Shown here: positions 1 through 7,450 of the stretch, piece after piece | Layout: the number at the start of each line of letters is the position of its first letter | Position numbering within the stretch: the stretch's first letter is position 1 | The notes under the pieces: model-generated | The model's input: only the letters and a program-made list of their open reading frames with translations | What the model was told of the DNA's origin: nothing | Databases searched by the model: none | Position numbers and translations under genes: made by a program | NCBI GenBank assembly: GCA_036844615.1 | Contig: DAIUFK010000058.1 | Location: forward strand, 1-15,022 | Origin: Palsa-872 sp036844615 | GTDB lineage: Bacteria; Chloroflexota; Dormibacteria; Dormibacterales; Dormibacteraceae | DNA: 15,022 nt | Direction of reading: 5' to 3'

Positions 1-1223
1 GGCGCGCACTCTCCTACGCTCGTGCCGCCTATTCCAATCGGTGGGGGGGCGTGCTGGGGGGCGCATACCGGGGCTTTTGGTAGGGCCGGGATCGGGGTTG
101 TGGTGGGTTCTTTCAGGCGCAGGGCCAGCTGGTCGCTTGCGGCTTCCATCGTTGTCAGGGCTATCGCGTTGTCTTTCGCATTCATGAACTCAGGCTGGCC
201 GTAGTCGTAGCTGCGCACTGCCTTCCACGTCGCCGCAACGAGCTTTGTCCCAAGGAACGTATAGGTCCCTATCACTCCCTCCCGCGTCTGCTCAGACCAC
301 ATCTGGTCGAACACGAAGTTTCCATGCGCGTAAGTGATGAGCTTGCCATGGTATACCTCGACGCCCTGGTACCAGTGCGGGTGGTTGCCGATCACGATGT
401 CGGCGCCCCAATCGATCGAGAGGTGCGCGATAGTTGCCGGATCGTCCGGGGTTGGCACGCCAGGATCGGGCTTCGGCTGACGCTCGTATTCCTTTCCCCA
501 GTGAAACTGCACGACCACCACGTCGGCGAGCTGCCGCGCCCTGACTATGCCCGCCTTCAGCGCCGTCCTGTCGATCGCCAGCCCAACCCCATTGAACCCG
601 ATGAACCCGAACTTCAGCCCCCGCACATTGATCACCGCGACTGGCCCCAACCCCGACGTCTGCATCCCGTGCTGGTGCAGCAGCAGGTCGGTGGCGCTTA
701 TCCCCTTCGCACCGTAGTTGCTTAGGTGGTTGTTGGCGAGGTTGACGACGTCCGCGCCCATGTAGGTCAGCCCGTTGACCGTCCGGGCATCGCCGCAGAA
801 GGTGAAGCTTTCGGCCGGGCTCACAGGACAGCCCGCGAACAGCGGCGCTTCAAGGTTGATGTACGTGATGTCGGCGTTCTTCGTGTAGGCGGCGGTGGGC
901 CGGAACGGCCACAGGTAGTCGTGGCGAACCGACTGGTAATAGTTCACCCCCCTTGCCGGGATGACGTCGCCGGTCACAAGCAGCGTCCTGACGTTGGCAG
1001 GGTCGTCCGGAACGCTGTAGCTGGGGTGGAATAGCTCCTGCAGGCTCAGCGCCGGCGCACGCCCGGTTCGAAGCGCGAACGACGGCTGGTCCCCCGAGTC
1101 GGGCGCGGCCACCAGCACCCCGACAGGCGACACGGTGGGCGTCGCCACCAGCGGTGAGCCGCCGCCGCTGCTGCACGCGGTCGCCATCAACAAGGAGGCG
1201 ATGACCGCACCAATCTTTTTCAT
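1..1223 (-). CDS. CapA-family lipoprotein, metallophosphatase fold (3' end off the window)
   Basis: The frame reads leftward from ATG at 1223 with no stop, so at least 407 residues are present and the C-terminus lies outside the window. Residues 1-17 form a lipoprotein signal (MKKIGAVIASLLMATAC) with the lipidated Cys at 17. The CapA/PgsA motif series is complete: VTGDVIPARG near 83-92, INLEAP near 122-127, NLANNHLSNYG near 161-171, VVQFHWGKEYERQP near 237-250, and GADIVIGNHPHW near 273-284 followed by TYAHGNFVFD near 297-306. This family (PF09587) is tied to poly-gamma-glutamate or other capsule and envelope polymer handling; the substrate here is unknown. The tail after residue 370 is Pro-rich. 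The start codon overlaps the stop of the 105-residue gene upstream by 4 bp (ATGA), implying translational coupling. Family call is sure, exact role is not. Confidence 0.9.
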   Translation of the reverse strand, partial: MKKIGAVIASLLMATACSSGGGSPLVATPTVSPVGVLVAAPDSGDQPSFALRTGRAPALSLQELFHPSYSVPDDPANVRTLLVTGDVIPARGVNYYQSVRHDYLWPFRPTAAYTKNADITYINLEAPLFAGCPVSPAESFTFCGDARTVNGLTYMGADVVNLANNHLSNYGAKGISATDLLLHQHGMQTSGLGPVAVINVRGLKFGFIGFNGVGLAIDRTALKAGIVRARQLADVVVVQFHWGKEYERQPKPDPGVPTPDDPATIAHLSIDWGADIVIGNHPHWYQGVEVYHGKLITYAHGNFVFDQMWSEQTREGVIGTYTFLGTKLVAATWKAVRSYDYGQPEFMNAKDNAIALTTMEAASDQLALRLKEPTTTPIPALPKAPVCAPQHAPPPIGIGGTSVGECA

Positions 1224-1537
1224 TCGAGCGGCAACCCCGAAAGGATGTCCTCGATCGCGATCAGGCGCGCGACATACGAGCGCACTGGCTCGCCGAGCTC
1301 CCCGCTGGCGCGGAACAACACCTGGTTGCCCTCCTTTCGGCGCACCTTGAGCATCTTCGCGTGCTCCGCGTCGAGCGCCCCCAGGCGTAGCGCCACCTCG
1401 ACCATGCTGCCGAGCCACGAGGAGTACAGCGCCACCTCTTGCACTCGCGGGTCGTCGCTTGAGGCCGGAAACGGACGGTGGATGTGCTCATTCCAGAGGC
1501 GGCGCAGGCGCACCACGTCCTGGCTGAGCCCCTTCAC
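1220..1537 (-). CDS. Conserved-looking 105-residue protein of unknown function
   Basis: I do not recognise this protein. It is 105 residues, soluble, with no signal peptide or membrane segment, and looks mostly helical: a charged N-terminal helix (QDVVRLRRLWNEHIH), a hydrophobic middle (VALYSSWLGSMVEVALRLGAL) and a basic KVRRKEG segment before a C-terminal helix. It is judged real because it is tiled between two genes by 4-bp overlaps: its GTG start (1537) overlaps the TGA of isocitrate dehydrogenase, and its own TGA overlaps the ATG of the CapA-like gene. That coupling suggests it is translated with both, but says nothing certain about its job. Confidence 0.72.
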   Translation of the reverse strand: MKGLSQDVVRLRRLWNEHIHRPFPASSDDPRVQEVALYSSWLGSMVEVALRLGALDAEHAKMLKVRRKEGNQVLFRASGELGEPVRSYVARLIAIEDILSGLPLE

Positions 1538-2625
1538 GCTCCTGCTTTCAGTTGCGCGATCACCGCATCGGCCACCTGGCTGGTCCCCACGGAGGTGGTG
1601 TCGTCGCGCCTCTCCTTCAGGTCGTAGGTGACGTTCTTGCCGTCCGCGATGACAGCGGCGATGGCGCCTTCGACTGCGTCAGCTGCAGCGGTCTCATTCA
1701 GATGGCGAAGCATGAGAACGCCCGACAGCATGACCGCCATCGGGTTCACCTTGTTGAGGCCCTTGTACTTCGGTGCGCTGCCATGGGTGGCTTCGAAAAC
1801 GGCGCACGTGGTCCCGATGTTTGCGCCAGGCGCCAGGCCCAAGCCGCCGATCATTCCGGCGCCAAGGTCGGAGATGATGTCGCCGTACAGGTTCAGGCAG
1901 CACAGGATGTCGTATTCCTTCGGGCGCAGGACCAGTTGCATGCACATGTTGTCGACGATCCGGTCCTCGAACTCGATGTCCGGGTTGCGCTCGGCGACCC
2001 GGCGCGCGACGGCCAGGAACAGTCCGTCGGTGTGCTTCATGATGTTCGCCTTGTGCACGGCCGTCACTTTGCGGCGCCCGTTCTTTCGCGCGTAGTCGAA
2101 GGCGAACTCCACGATGCGCTCTGAACCGCTCACGGAAACTGGCTTGATGGAGAGACCGCTGTCGGGCCGGATCTTCTTCTTGGCGAGGGCCGAGATCTCT
2201 TTGATCAGGTGATCTGCGTCAGGCGTCCCGAGCTCGAACTCGATGCCGGCGTAGAGGTCTTCCGTGTTCTCCCGCACGATCACGAAATCGAGGTCATCGC
2301 GGAGGTTGCGAGCGCCCTTATAAGCCTTGACTGGGCGGACGAGCGCGTAAAGGTCCAGCTCCAGGCGCAGCGCGACGTTCACGCTCCGAAAACCACTCCC
2401 AATCGGGGTCGAGATAGGGCCCTTGAGGGCAACCTTGTTCTTGCGGATCGAGGCGAGCACATGCTCCGGCAGCGGTGTCCCGAACTCCTTGATGACGTTC
2501 TCGCCGGCCTGGTGGACGTCCCAGTCGAACAAGACGCCGCTGGCCTCCAGCACGCGAACCGTCGCGTCGCAGATCTCGGGTCCCACGCCGTCGCCAGGGA
2601 TGAGGGTTACCGCGTGCCGTGCCAC
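1534..2625 (-). CDS. icd: Isocitrate dehydrogenase, probably NADP-dependent
   Basis: Predicted to oxidatively decarboxylate isocitrate to 2-oxoglutarate in the TCA cycle. The 363-residue protein has the isocitrate/isopropylmalate dehydrogenase fold. The substrate loop SVNVALRLELDLYALVRPVK (81-100) carries the Ser, Asn and Arg residues of isocitrate enzymes rather than the isopropylmalate pattern, and is followed by RENTEDLYAGIE (118-129), K192 in AVHKANIMK, and metal aspartates D225, D249 and D253. The cofactor motif HGSAPKYKG (281-289) has Lys286-Tyr287, with Val293 and Tyr334. These align with Lys344, Tyr345, Val351 and Tyr391, the NADP determinants of E. coli Icd. The Arg395 position is Glu338, with Arg at 339. 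It is shorter than E. coli Icd (416). Start is GTG at 2625, 11 bp after the ferredoxin stop, so the two are probably co-transcribed. Confidence 0.92.
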   Translation of the reverse strand: MARHAVTLIPGDGVGPEICDATVRVLEASGVLFDWDVHQAGENVIKEFGTPLPEHVLASIRKNKVALKGPISTPIGSGFRSVNVALRLELDLYALVRPVKAYKGARNLRDDLDFVIVRENTEDLYAGIEFELGTPDADHLIKEISALAKKKIRPDSGLSIKPVSVSGSERIVEFAFDYARKNGRRKVTAVHKANIMKHTDGLFLAVARRVAERNPDIEFEDRIVDNMCMQLVLRPKEYDILCCLNLYGDIISDLGAGMIGGLGLAPGANIGTTCAVFEATHGSAPKYKGLNKVNPMAVMLSGVLMLRHLNETAAADAVEGAIAAVIADGKNVTYDLKERRDDTTSVGTSQVADAVIAQLKAGA

Positions 2626-2636
2626 GCTAGGTGCTG

Positions 2637-2909
2637 CTACTTAGCTTTGAAATAGTCGGCGTTGATCTTGATGTAGTCACGCCACTGCTCCGGAACCTCG
2701 TCCTCGGGGAAGATGGCGTCCACAGGGCAGGGATCGACGCAAGCACCGCAGTCGATGCACTCGTCGGGGTCGATGAAGTACATCGTCGCGGCTTCGTCGG
2801 TGTGTATGCAGTCCACCGGACAGACCTCAACGCACGAGGCGTCTTTCACGCCCACACACGGTTGAACGATTACATAAGCCACGTCCGGCAAGGTTACCAT
2901 GGCCCCCAT
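2637..2909 (-). CDS. 7Fe ferredoxin (3Fe-4S plus 4Fe-4S)
   Basis: A small electron carrier with two Fe-S motifs: C-x7-C-x3-CP (CVGVKDASCVEVCP) for the three-iron or mixed cluster, and C-x2-C-x2-C-x3-CP (CIDCGACVDPCP) for the four-iron cluster. The C-terminal EVPEQWRDYIKINADYF matches 7Fe ferredoxins of the Thermus/mycobacterial FdxA type. The longest reading gives 90 residues from ATG 2909. Homologues usually begin at the residues equivalent to AYVIVQPC, which points instead to GTG at 2882 (81 residues). ATG at 2900 has a G-rich stretch just upstream and is a third choice. It is the first gene of the leftward unit with isocitrate dehydrogenase, and its 5' end abuts the divergent pseudokinase gene, so its promoter must lie within that gene's coding sequence. 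Confidence 0.93.
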   Translation of the reverse strand: MGAMVTLPDVAYVIVQPCVGVKDASCVEVCPVDCIHTDEAATMYFIDPDECIDCGACVDPCPVDAIFPEDEVPEQWRDYIKINADYFKAK

Positions 2910-4904
2910 ATGCCCGAGAGTGAGCCCAAGCCGAGGCTGATCGAGCTAGTCGATCCAGGTGTCGGCCAGGGCTGGAAGGCCGTCCTCAAGAATGGGAAAT
3001 CCGTCGTCATACATGAAATCCCGGTTCCGGCCGCCGAGGCTGCAGGTGCAGTTCCGCGCATCCAGAGGCTGTTCGACCACCGGCATCCTGCCCTCTCCCC
3101 CGTCCTCGCCTGGGGTACCGATCCGAACGGCCTATGGGTTGCGGTCGAACCCAATGAAGGAGTGCCGCTCGGCACCATCCTCTCGCGTGGACCGCTGACG
3201 CCGCCGGCGGCCGCGGCGCTCGGTGCTGCTCTGCTTTCGGGTGTGGCCGCGCTACACGAGGCAGGCATTGCAATGGGCGGCTTCGGCGCTGCGTCTGTCC
3301 GCGTCAACGGAAACGGCGAGGTCAGGCTGGCGGGACACCCGGCGGGCGCCGTTCGCGGCGCTCCCTCGCAGAGTGACCTTCGCGCTGACGTGCGTTCAAG
3401 CGGCATGGCGATCTGCGCAGCCTTCGGCGTCGACCCGGCGGGAGCACCCGCACCTCCGAACATTCCGCCGGGCCTGGTCGTGACGATGCGCTCGATGGCC
3501 AGCGGCGCAATGGGCCCTGCCGCCGACCGTGCGCAAGGCGCGCTTAGGGAGATGGCTTCGGCGCTGCTCGCGCCCGACCGCATGACAGCCTCGCAGGCCG
3601 AGCTGGCAACGCGCGCGGGCGGCCGCGAGATGCCATCGATCACGCCGTTCCTTCCGAAGACAGAAGGCCCTGCTGCGGACGCACCGGCACCACAGCCTCC
3701 ACCTTTCGTGCCGACGTTTCCTCGGGAGGACACGCCGCTGCCCCGAGCGGCGGCGTCCTACGACCCCCCTCCTCGAGCGCCGGAGCCCGCGCCGCCAGGG
3801 CCTGCGATGCCCTCGGCATACGCGCCTTATTCGCCGCCGCCGGCGCCTCCCCAGGCTCCGCCCGAGGCGCCCCCGGCGCCGCCGGCGTTCGTCACCAGCC
3901 CGCCTGTGCCGCCACCTGCCGAAACGGCGCCACCTTCGCCGTTTGACACGACAGTGCCACCGCCGTCGGCTCCCACCGCCGCGCCATCGACATTCGGCAC
4001 CAATGCCCCAGCGCCTGCGACTTGGGAGACCGCCGCTCCGGCGCCGCCGGAGCCGCCACCAGCCTCAGCGCCTTATGAGCCGCCGGCTGCCCCGGCTGCC
4101 CCGATGTACAAACCACCCTCAGCAACTCCAACCCCGGCTCCAACCCCGGCCGCTCCCGAGTCGACGTGGACGCCCATGGCGACGCCGGTGTGGACACCGA
4201 CCGGGCCGGTGGCCGGCGCTCCTGTCGACTTCACGACCGAGACGGCTGCTCCAAAGCCGGCCACTGTGCCGCCTCCCACCGCTGCCCGCAGGCCGTCGGT
4301 CCCACCACAGAGCCGCGCTCCTCGCGAGCGGCCATCCTGGCTGATCCCGGCTGCCATCGCCGTGCTGGTACTGCTCCTGCTCGGCGGCGCCATCGGCATC
4401 TACCTCAAAACGCGGCCCTCATCGGGCCCCATCGCTCACGCCACGCCCAGCCCAAAGACATCGCCTAAGGCTTCGCCGAAGTCCTCACCCACGCCGACGA
4501 ACACCGGAGGGACGTTGCCGGTGCCGACTTACGCGCCTGCGTCCGTCACTCCGGTGACCAGCGTCGCCTTCTGCATCCAAACTACTCACCCCTGCCAGGG
4601 AGTCAACGCGGTCGACTACACCAACTGCAAGCTGAACGCGCAATGCAAGGTGATGGTTGAGATGAAGTTCTCGACCCCCCAAAACGCCAGCGTTGGATAC
4701 ACCCTCAAATTCTTCGACCGCTGCACTGGCACGACCACCAACTTGCCGGGCACCAGCTTCAAGCCCACCGGCTTCACCCGTGTCGACCTCCTGAAGGTGG
4801 TCACTCTGCCAACGGGCGTCAAGTCCGGCGCGCTGGTCGCAGTTTCGAACAGCCCGGCGGTCGCAGCCTCGGCGCCCTTGCTCCTGGGCAGCGACACCTG
4901 CTAG
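2910..4904 (+). CDS. Membrane-anchored pseudokinase-like protein with Pro-rich linker and Cys-containing outer domain
   Basis: The protein has 664 residues from ATG 2910; the open frame further upstream only mirrors the ferredoxin gene. Residues ~10-240 follow a Ser/Thr kinase fold order: a glycine loop (GVGQGWKAVL), a VAIK-like strand VVIH (32-35), then LHEAGI and the catalytic-loop equivalent at 121-130. The catalytic Lys is His35, HRD is replaced by Met-Gly-Gly (122-124), and DFG by Gly-His-Pro (142-144), so kinase activity is not expected. Residues ~250-470 are extremely Pro/Ala-rich. One helix (476-499, WLIPAAIAVLVLLLLGGAIG) crosses the membrane, followed by a Ser/Thr/Pro/Lys linker and a ~115-residue outer domain with six Cys (555, 562, 573, 579, 604, 664). 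It is probably a scaffold or sensor at the envelope, with the kinase-like domain in the cytoplasm. Partner and ligand are unknown. Confidence 0.82.
   Translation: MPESEPKPRLIELVDPGVGQGWKAVLKNGKSVVIHEIPVPAAEAAGAVPRIQRLFDHRHPALSPVLAWGTDPNGLWVAVEPNEGVPLGTILSRGPLTPPAAAALGAALLSGVAALHEAGIAMGGFGAASVRVNGNGEVRLAGHPAGAVRGAPSQSDLRADVRSSGMAICAAFGVDPAGAPAPPNIPPGLVVTMRSMASGAMGPAADRAQGALREMASALLAPDRMTASQAELATRAGGREMPSITPFLPKTEGPAADAPAPQPPPFVPTFPREDTPLPRAAASYDPPPRAPEPAPPGPAMPSAYAPYSPPPAPPQAPPEAPPAPPAFVTSPPVPPPAETAPPSPFDTTVPPPSAPTAAPSTFGTNAPAPATWETAAPAPPEPPPASAPYEPPAAPAAPMYKPPSATPTPAPTPAAPESTWTPMATPVWTPTGPVAGAPVDFTTETAAPKPATVPPPTAARRPSVPPQSRAPRERPSWLIPAAIAVLVLLLLGGAIGIYLKTRPSSGPIAHATPSPKTSPKASPKSSPTPTNTGGTLPVPTYAPASVTPVTSVAFCIQTTHPCQGVNAVDYTNCKLNAQCKVMVEMKFSTPQNASVGYTLKFFDRCTGTTTNLPGTSFKPTGFTRVDLLKVVTLPTGVKSGALVAVSNSPAVAASAPLLLGSDTC
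4126..4149 (+). repeat. Two exact 12-bp tandem copies inside the Pro-rich linker
   Basis: CTCCAACCCCGG occurs twice back to back within the pseudokinase gene and encodes part of the TPTPAPTPA stretch. It is an in-frame unit (four codons), so copy changes would lengthen or shorten the linker without a frameshift. It is probably slippage-prone low complexity rather than a mobile repeat. Confidence 0.6.
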
Positions 4905-4987
4905 ACACGCCCCTCAACCTCCGCAACAACCTGGCTCGCCCAGAAGCCCAGGACCGAGCCGGGCTTATCTCCGATTTTCATTACGAC

Positions 4988-7417
4988 GTGAGGCTCGATC
5001 TGACCACCGGCGACGAGACCTTCGGGTCGGACACCACTGTCACCTTTCGATGCAGCCGTCCGGGTTCGAGCACGTTCATCGAGTTCATCGGCCCTGCTGT
5101 GTCGAAGGCCGAGCTCAACGGCAATGCGTTGCCTGCAGGATCGTTCGACGGCGGCCGGCTTCAGCTCCCCAACCTCGCGCCCGACAACACGCTGACCGTG
5201 TCCTGCACCGCGAGCTACATGGATGACGGGACCGGGCTGCATCGGTTTCAGGACCCTGTCGACGACCGCGTCTACATACACAGCCAGTTCGCCAGCTACG
5301 ACGCACACCGTGCGTTTGCGTGCTTCGACCAACCCGACCTGAAAGGGACTTACGCGTTCTCCGTCAAGGCTCCCGACGACTGGGTGGTGGTTTCAAACAC
5401 GCCGGGCAAACGCGATGGATCGGTGTGGTCGTTTCCCACCACCAAGGTGATGTCGACGTACCTCGCCGCGATAGTGGCCGGCCATTATCACTCTGTCCAC
5501 CAGGACCACCGCGGAATTGCGCTGGGCATCTATTGCCGCCAGTCGCTGATGAAGTACCTGGATCCTGACGAGATCTTCGAGGTCACTCGCCAGGGCCTCG
5601 ACTACTTCGAAGAGCGGTTCGGCTATCCGTACGTGTTTGGCAAGTACGACCAGCTCTTTGTGCCGGAGTTCTCCGCCGGGGCGATGGAGAACGCGGGCTG
5701 CGTGACCTTCACGGAGCAGTATGTGTTCAGGTCGCGAGTGACAGAGGGGATGCGCATGCGCCGATGCGAAACCATCCTCCATGAGATGGCCCACATGTGG
5801 TTCGGCGACCTGGTGACCATGCGCTGGTGGGACGGCCTATGGCTCAACGAGACCTTTGCCACGTACATGGGCAATCTCGGCAACGTCGAGGCGACGCGCT
5901 TCAAAAGCACCTGGAACTGGTTCGCGATGAGCTACAAGGCAGAGGCCAAGGCGCAGGACCAGCTCCCCACCACCCACCCGATCGTCGCGGACATACCCGA
6001 CGTCGAATCCGTGCTGCTCAATTTCGACGCCATCACGTATGAGAAGGGCGGGTCGGTGCTGAAGCAGCTTGTCGCGTGGGTCGGCGAGGATGCTTTCTTC
6101 CGCGGGGTCGAGGCCTACTTCAAGCGCCACGAATATGGCAACACCGAGCTCACCGACTTCCTCGCGCCCCTGGAGGAATCGTCAGGGCGCGACCTAAAGG
6201 CTTGGTCGCGTATGTGGCTCGAGGAAGCGGGAGTCAACACGATGAGCGCCAAGCTGAAGACGGAGGGCACGCGCATAAAGAGCGCAGCGCTCGTGCAGGC
6301 CGCGCCCAAGAATCATCCGACCCTGCGGCCGCATCGCCTTCGCATCGGGCTTTTCGACGTACAGGGCAATGCGCTCGTTCGACGGAGCTATGTGGAGCTT
6401 GACGTGCAGGGCGCCTCGACTCCTGTACCTCAGCTCGCGGGCGAGCAGGCACCCGACCTGATCCTTCTGAATGACGGCGACCTCACCTACACCAAGATCG
6501 CGCTGGACGAGCGGTCGCTCGCGACCCTCAAGACGCACCTCGCGGGCCTCGACGAGCCGGAGGCCCGGGCGATCCTCTGGGAGGCGCTGTGGGACATGGT
6601 TCGGGACGCTGAGCTGAGGACTGCCGAGTATGTGGAGATCTCGCTCGCGAACATGGACGTCGAGATCGACGCAGCGATCCTCGGCTCACTCATCGGCCGC
6701 ATGTCGACAGCCATCCACACGTATGGCGATCCGCACAGGCGCGCGTCGCTCCGTGAGGGGGTCGCCCAGCGAGCGAAGGAGCGGATGTCGAGAGTCGCGC
6801 CTGCGAGCGACATGCAGCTCCTGTGGGCCACGGCTTTCATCGGCGCCGCCCGGCAGCGTGACGACGTGGCATGGGTGAAGGGGCTTCTGGATGGGAGCAC
6901 GAAGCTTGACGGGTTGACCGTCGACTTCGGTGTCCGGTGGAGCACCATCAACGCCCTTGCGACGATCGGGGAGGCAAGCGAGGACCTGATCGCGGCGGAG
7001 CTTAAGCGAGACCCGACGGACCTGGGCCGCAGGGCGGCAGCTTCAGCGCGTGCGGCGCGGCCTGTGGCTGAGGCAAAAGCGGAGGCGTGGGCGGCGGTCA
7101 CCGGCGACGACCTCTCACTGGCCATGAAGCGCGCCATCGCGTCCGGCTTTCATCGTGCCGACCAGGAGCAGCTGCTGAGCGCTTACGTCGAGCCGTTCTT
7201 CCAAAGCCTGCTGCCGATATGGGAGTCGAAGGTTATCGAGGAAGCCCTCCAGTTCGTCAAGTCGATGTACCCGGACATGGTGGTGACGAGAGCGGTGGTC
7301 GACCTCACCGACACATGGTTGAAAAAGGAGCTCCCCGGCCCGGTGAGGCGCTCCCTCCTCGAATCCCAGGACGACCTCAAACGAGTGTTGCGGGCTCGAG
7401 CGTTCAACCAAACCTGA
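4988..7417 (+). CDS. pepN: M1-family zinc aminopeptidase (PepN type)
   Basis: A cytosolic exopeptidase that removes N-terminal residues from peptides. Numbered from GTG 4988 (809 residues), it shows the exopeptidase motif GAMEN (231-235), the zinc site HEMAH (265-269) with the third ligand Glu288 in LWLNETFATYM, and the substrate-stabilising Tyr in FDAITYEKGGSVLKQL. A long helical C-terminal region of the ERAP1-C type follows. The block VDDRVYIHSQFASYDAHRAF and FACFDQPDLKG is typical of actinobacterial-type PepN. The start is doubtful: in-frame codons upstream read NLARPEAQDRAGLISDFHY, which looks like the normal PepN N-terminus, yet no ATG, GTG or TTG precedes it in frame; CTG at 4931 or 4898 is possible. 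It follows the pseudokinase stop by 83 bp, same strand. Confidence 0.95.
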   Translation: MRLDLTTGDETFGSDTTVTFRCSRPGSSTFIEFIGPAVSKAELNGNALPAGSFDGGRLQLPNLAPDNTLTVSCTASYMDDGTGLHRFQDPVDDRVYIHSQFASYDAHRAFACFDQPDLKGTYAFSVKAPDDWVVVSNTPGKRDGSVWSFPTTKVMSTYLAAIVAGHYHSVHQDHRGIALGIYCRQSLMKYLDPDEIFEVTRQGLDYFEERFGYPYVFGKYDQLFVPEFSAGAMENAGCVTFTEQYVFRSRVTEGMRMRRCETILHEMAHMWFGDLVTMRWWDGLWLNETFATYMGNLGNVEATRFKSTWNWFAMSYKAEAKAQDQLPTTHPIVADIPDVESVLLNFDAITYEKGGSVLKQLVAWVGEDAFFRGVEAYFKRHEYGNTELTDFLAPLEESSGRDLKAWSRMWLEEAGVNTMSAKLKTEGTRIKSAALVQAAPKNHPTLRPHRLRIGLFDVQGNALVRRSYVELDVQGASTPVPQLAGEQAPDLILLNDGDLTYTKIALDERSLATLKTHLAGLDEPEARAILWEALWDMVRDAELRTAEYVEISLANMDVEIDAAILGSLIGRMSTAIHTYGDPHRRASLREGVAQRAKERMSRVAPASDMQLLWATAFIGAARQRDDVAWVKGLLDGSTKLDGLTVDFGVRWSTINALATIGEASEDLIAAELKRDPTDLGRRAAASARAARPVAEAKAEAWAAVTGDDLSLAMKRAIASGFHRADQEQLLSAYVEPFFQSLLPIWESKVIEEALQFVKSMYPDMVVTRAVVDLTDTWLKKELPGPVRRSLLESQDDLKRVLRARAFNQT

Positions 7418-7450
7418 ACGCCCCCTCCGGCTGGCCCGGAGGGGACGTTC
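7416..7450. terminator. Strong hairpin between convergent genes, likely bidirectional terminator
   Basis: GAACG and the nine-base arm CCCCTCCGG (7422-7430) pair across the loop CTGGC with CCGGAGGGG (7436-7444) and CGTTC (7446-7450), giving a 14-bp stem interrupted by one mismatch (7421/7445). It sits exactly where the aminopeptidase ends (7417) and the convergent reductase gene ends (7449), overlapping both stop regions. Neither side has a long T run, so it is not a textbook intrinsic terminator, but the position fits transcription arrest or 3'-end protection for both genes. Its sequence matches part of the palindromic repeat at 11564-11656. Confidence 0.6.

Noticed and set aside
324..1034. 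Plus-strand open frames opposite the CapA-like gene
   Set aside because: They are shadows of GC-rich coding sequence; the minus strand shows the full CapA motif series and a lipoprotein signal.
1552..2124. A 190-codon plus-strand frame opposite icd
   Set aside because: The minus strand encodes an unmistakable isocitrate dehydrogenase; the antisense product has no family features.
2631..2909. An upstream 93-codon extension of the pseudokinase frame
   Set aside because: It lies wholly opposite the ferredoxin gene, whose Fe-S cysteine motifs prove the minus strand is the coding one; the extension has no recognisable protein character.
6487..7137. A 216-codon minus-strand frame opposite the aminopeptidase
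   Set aside because: It is antisense to the C-terminal helical region of PepN and very Ser/Arg/Ala-rich, typical of a high-GC shadow frame.
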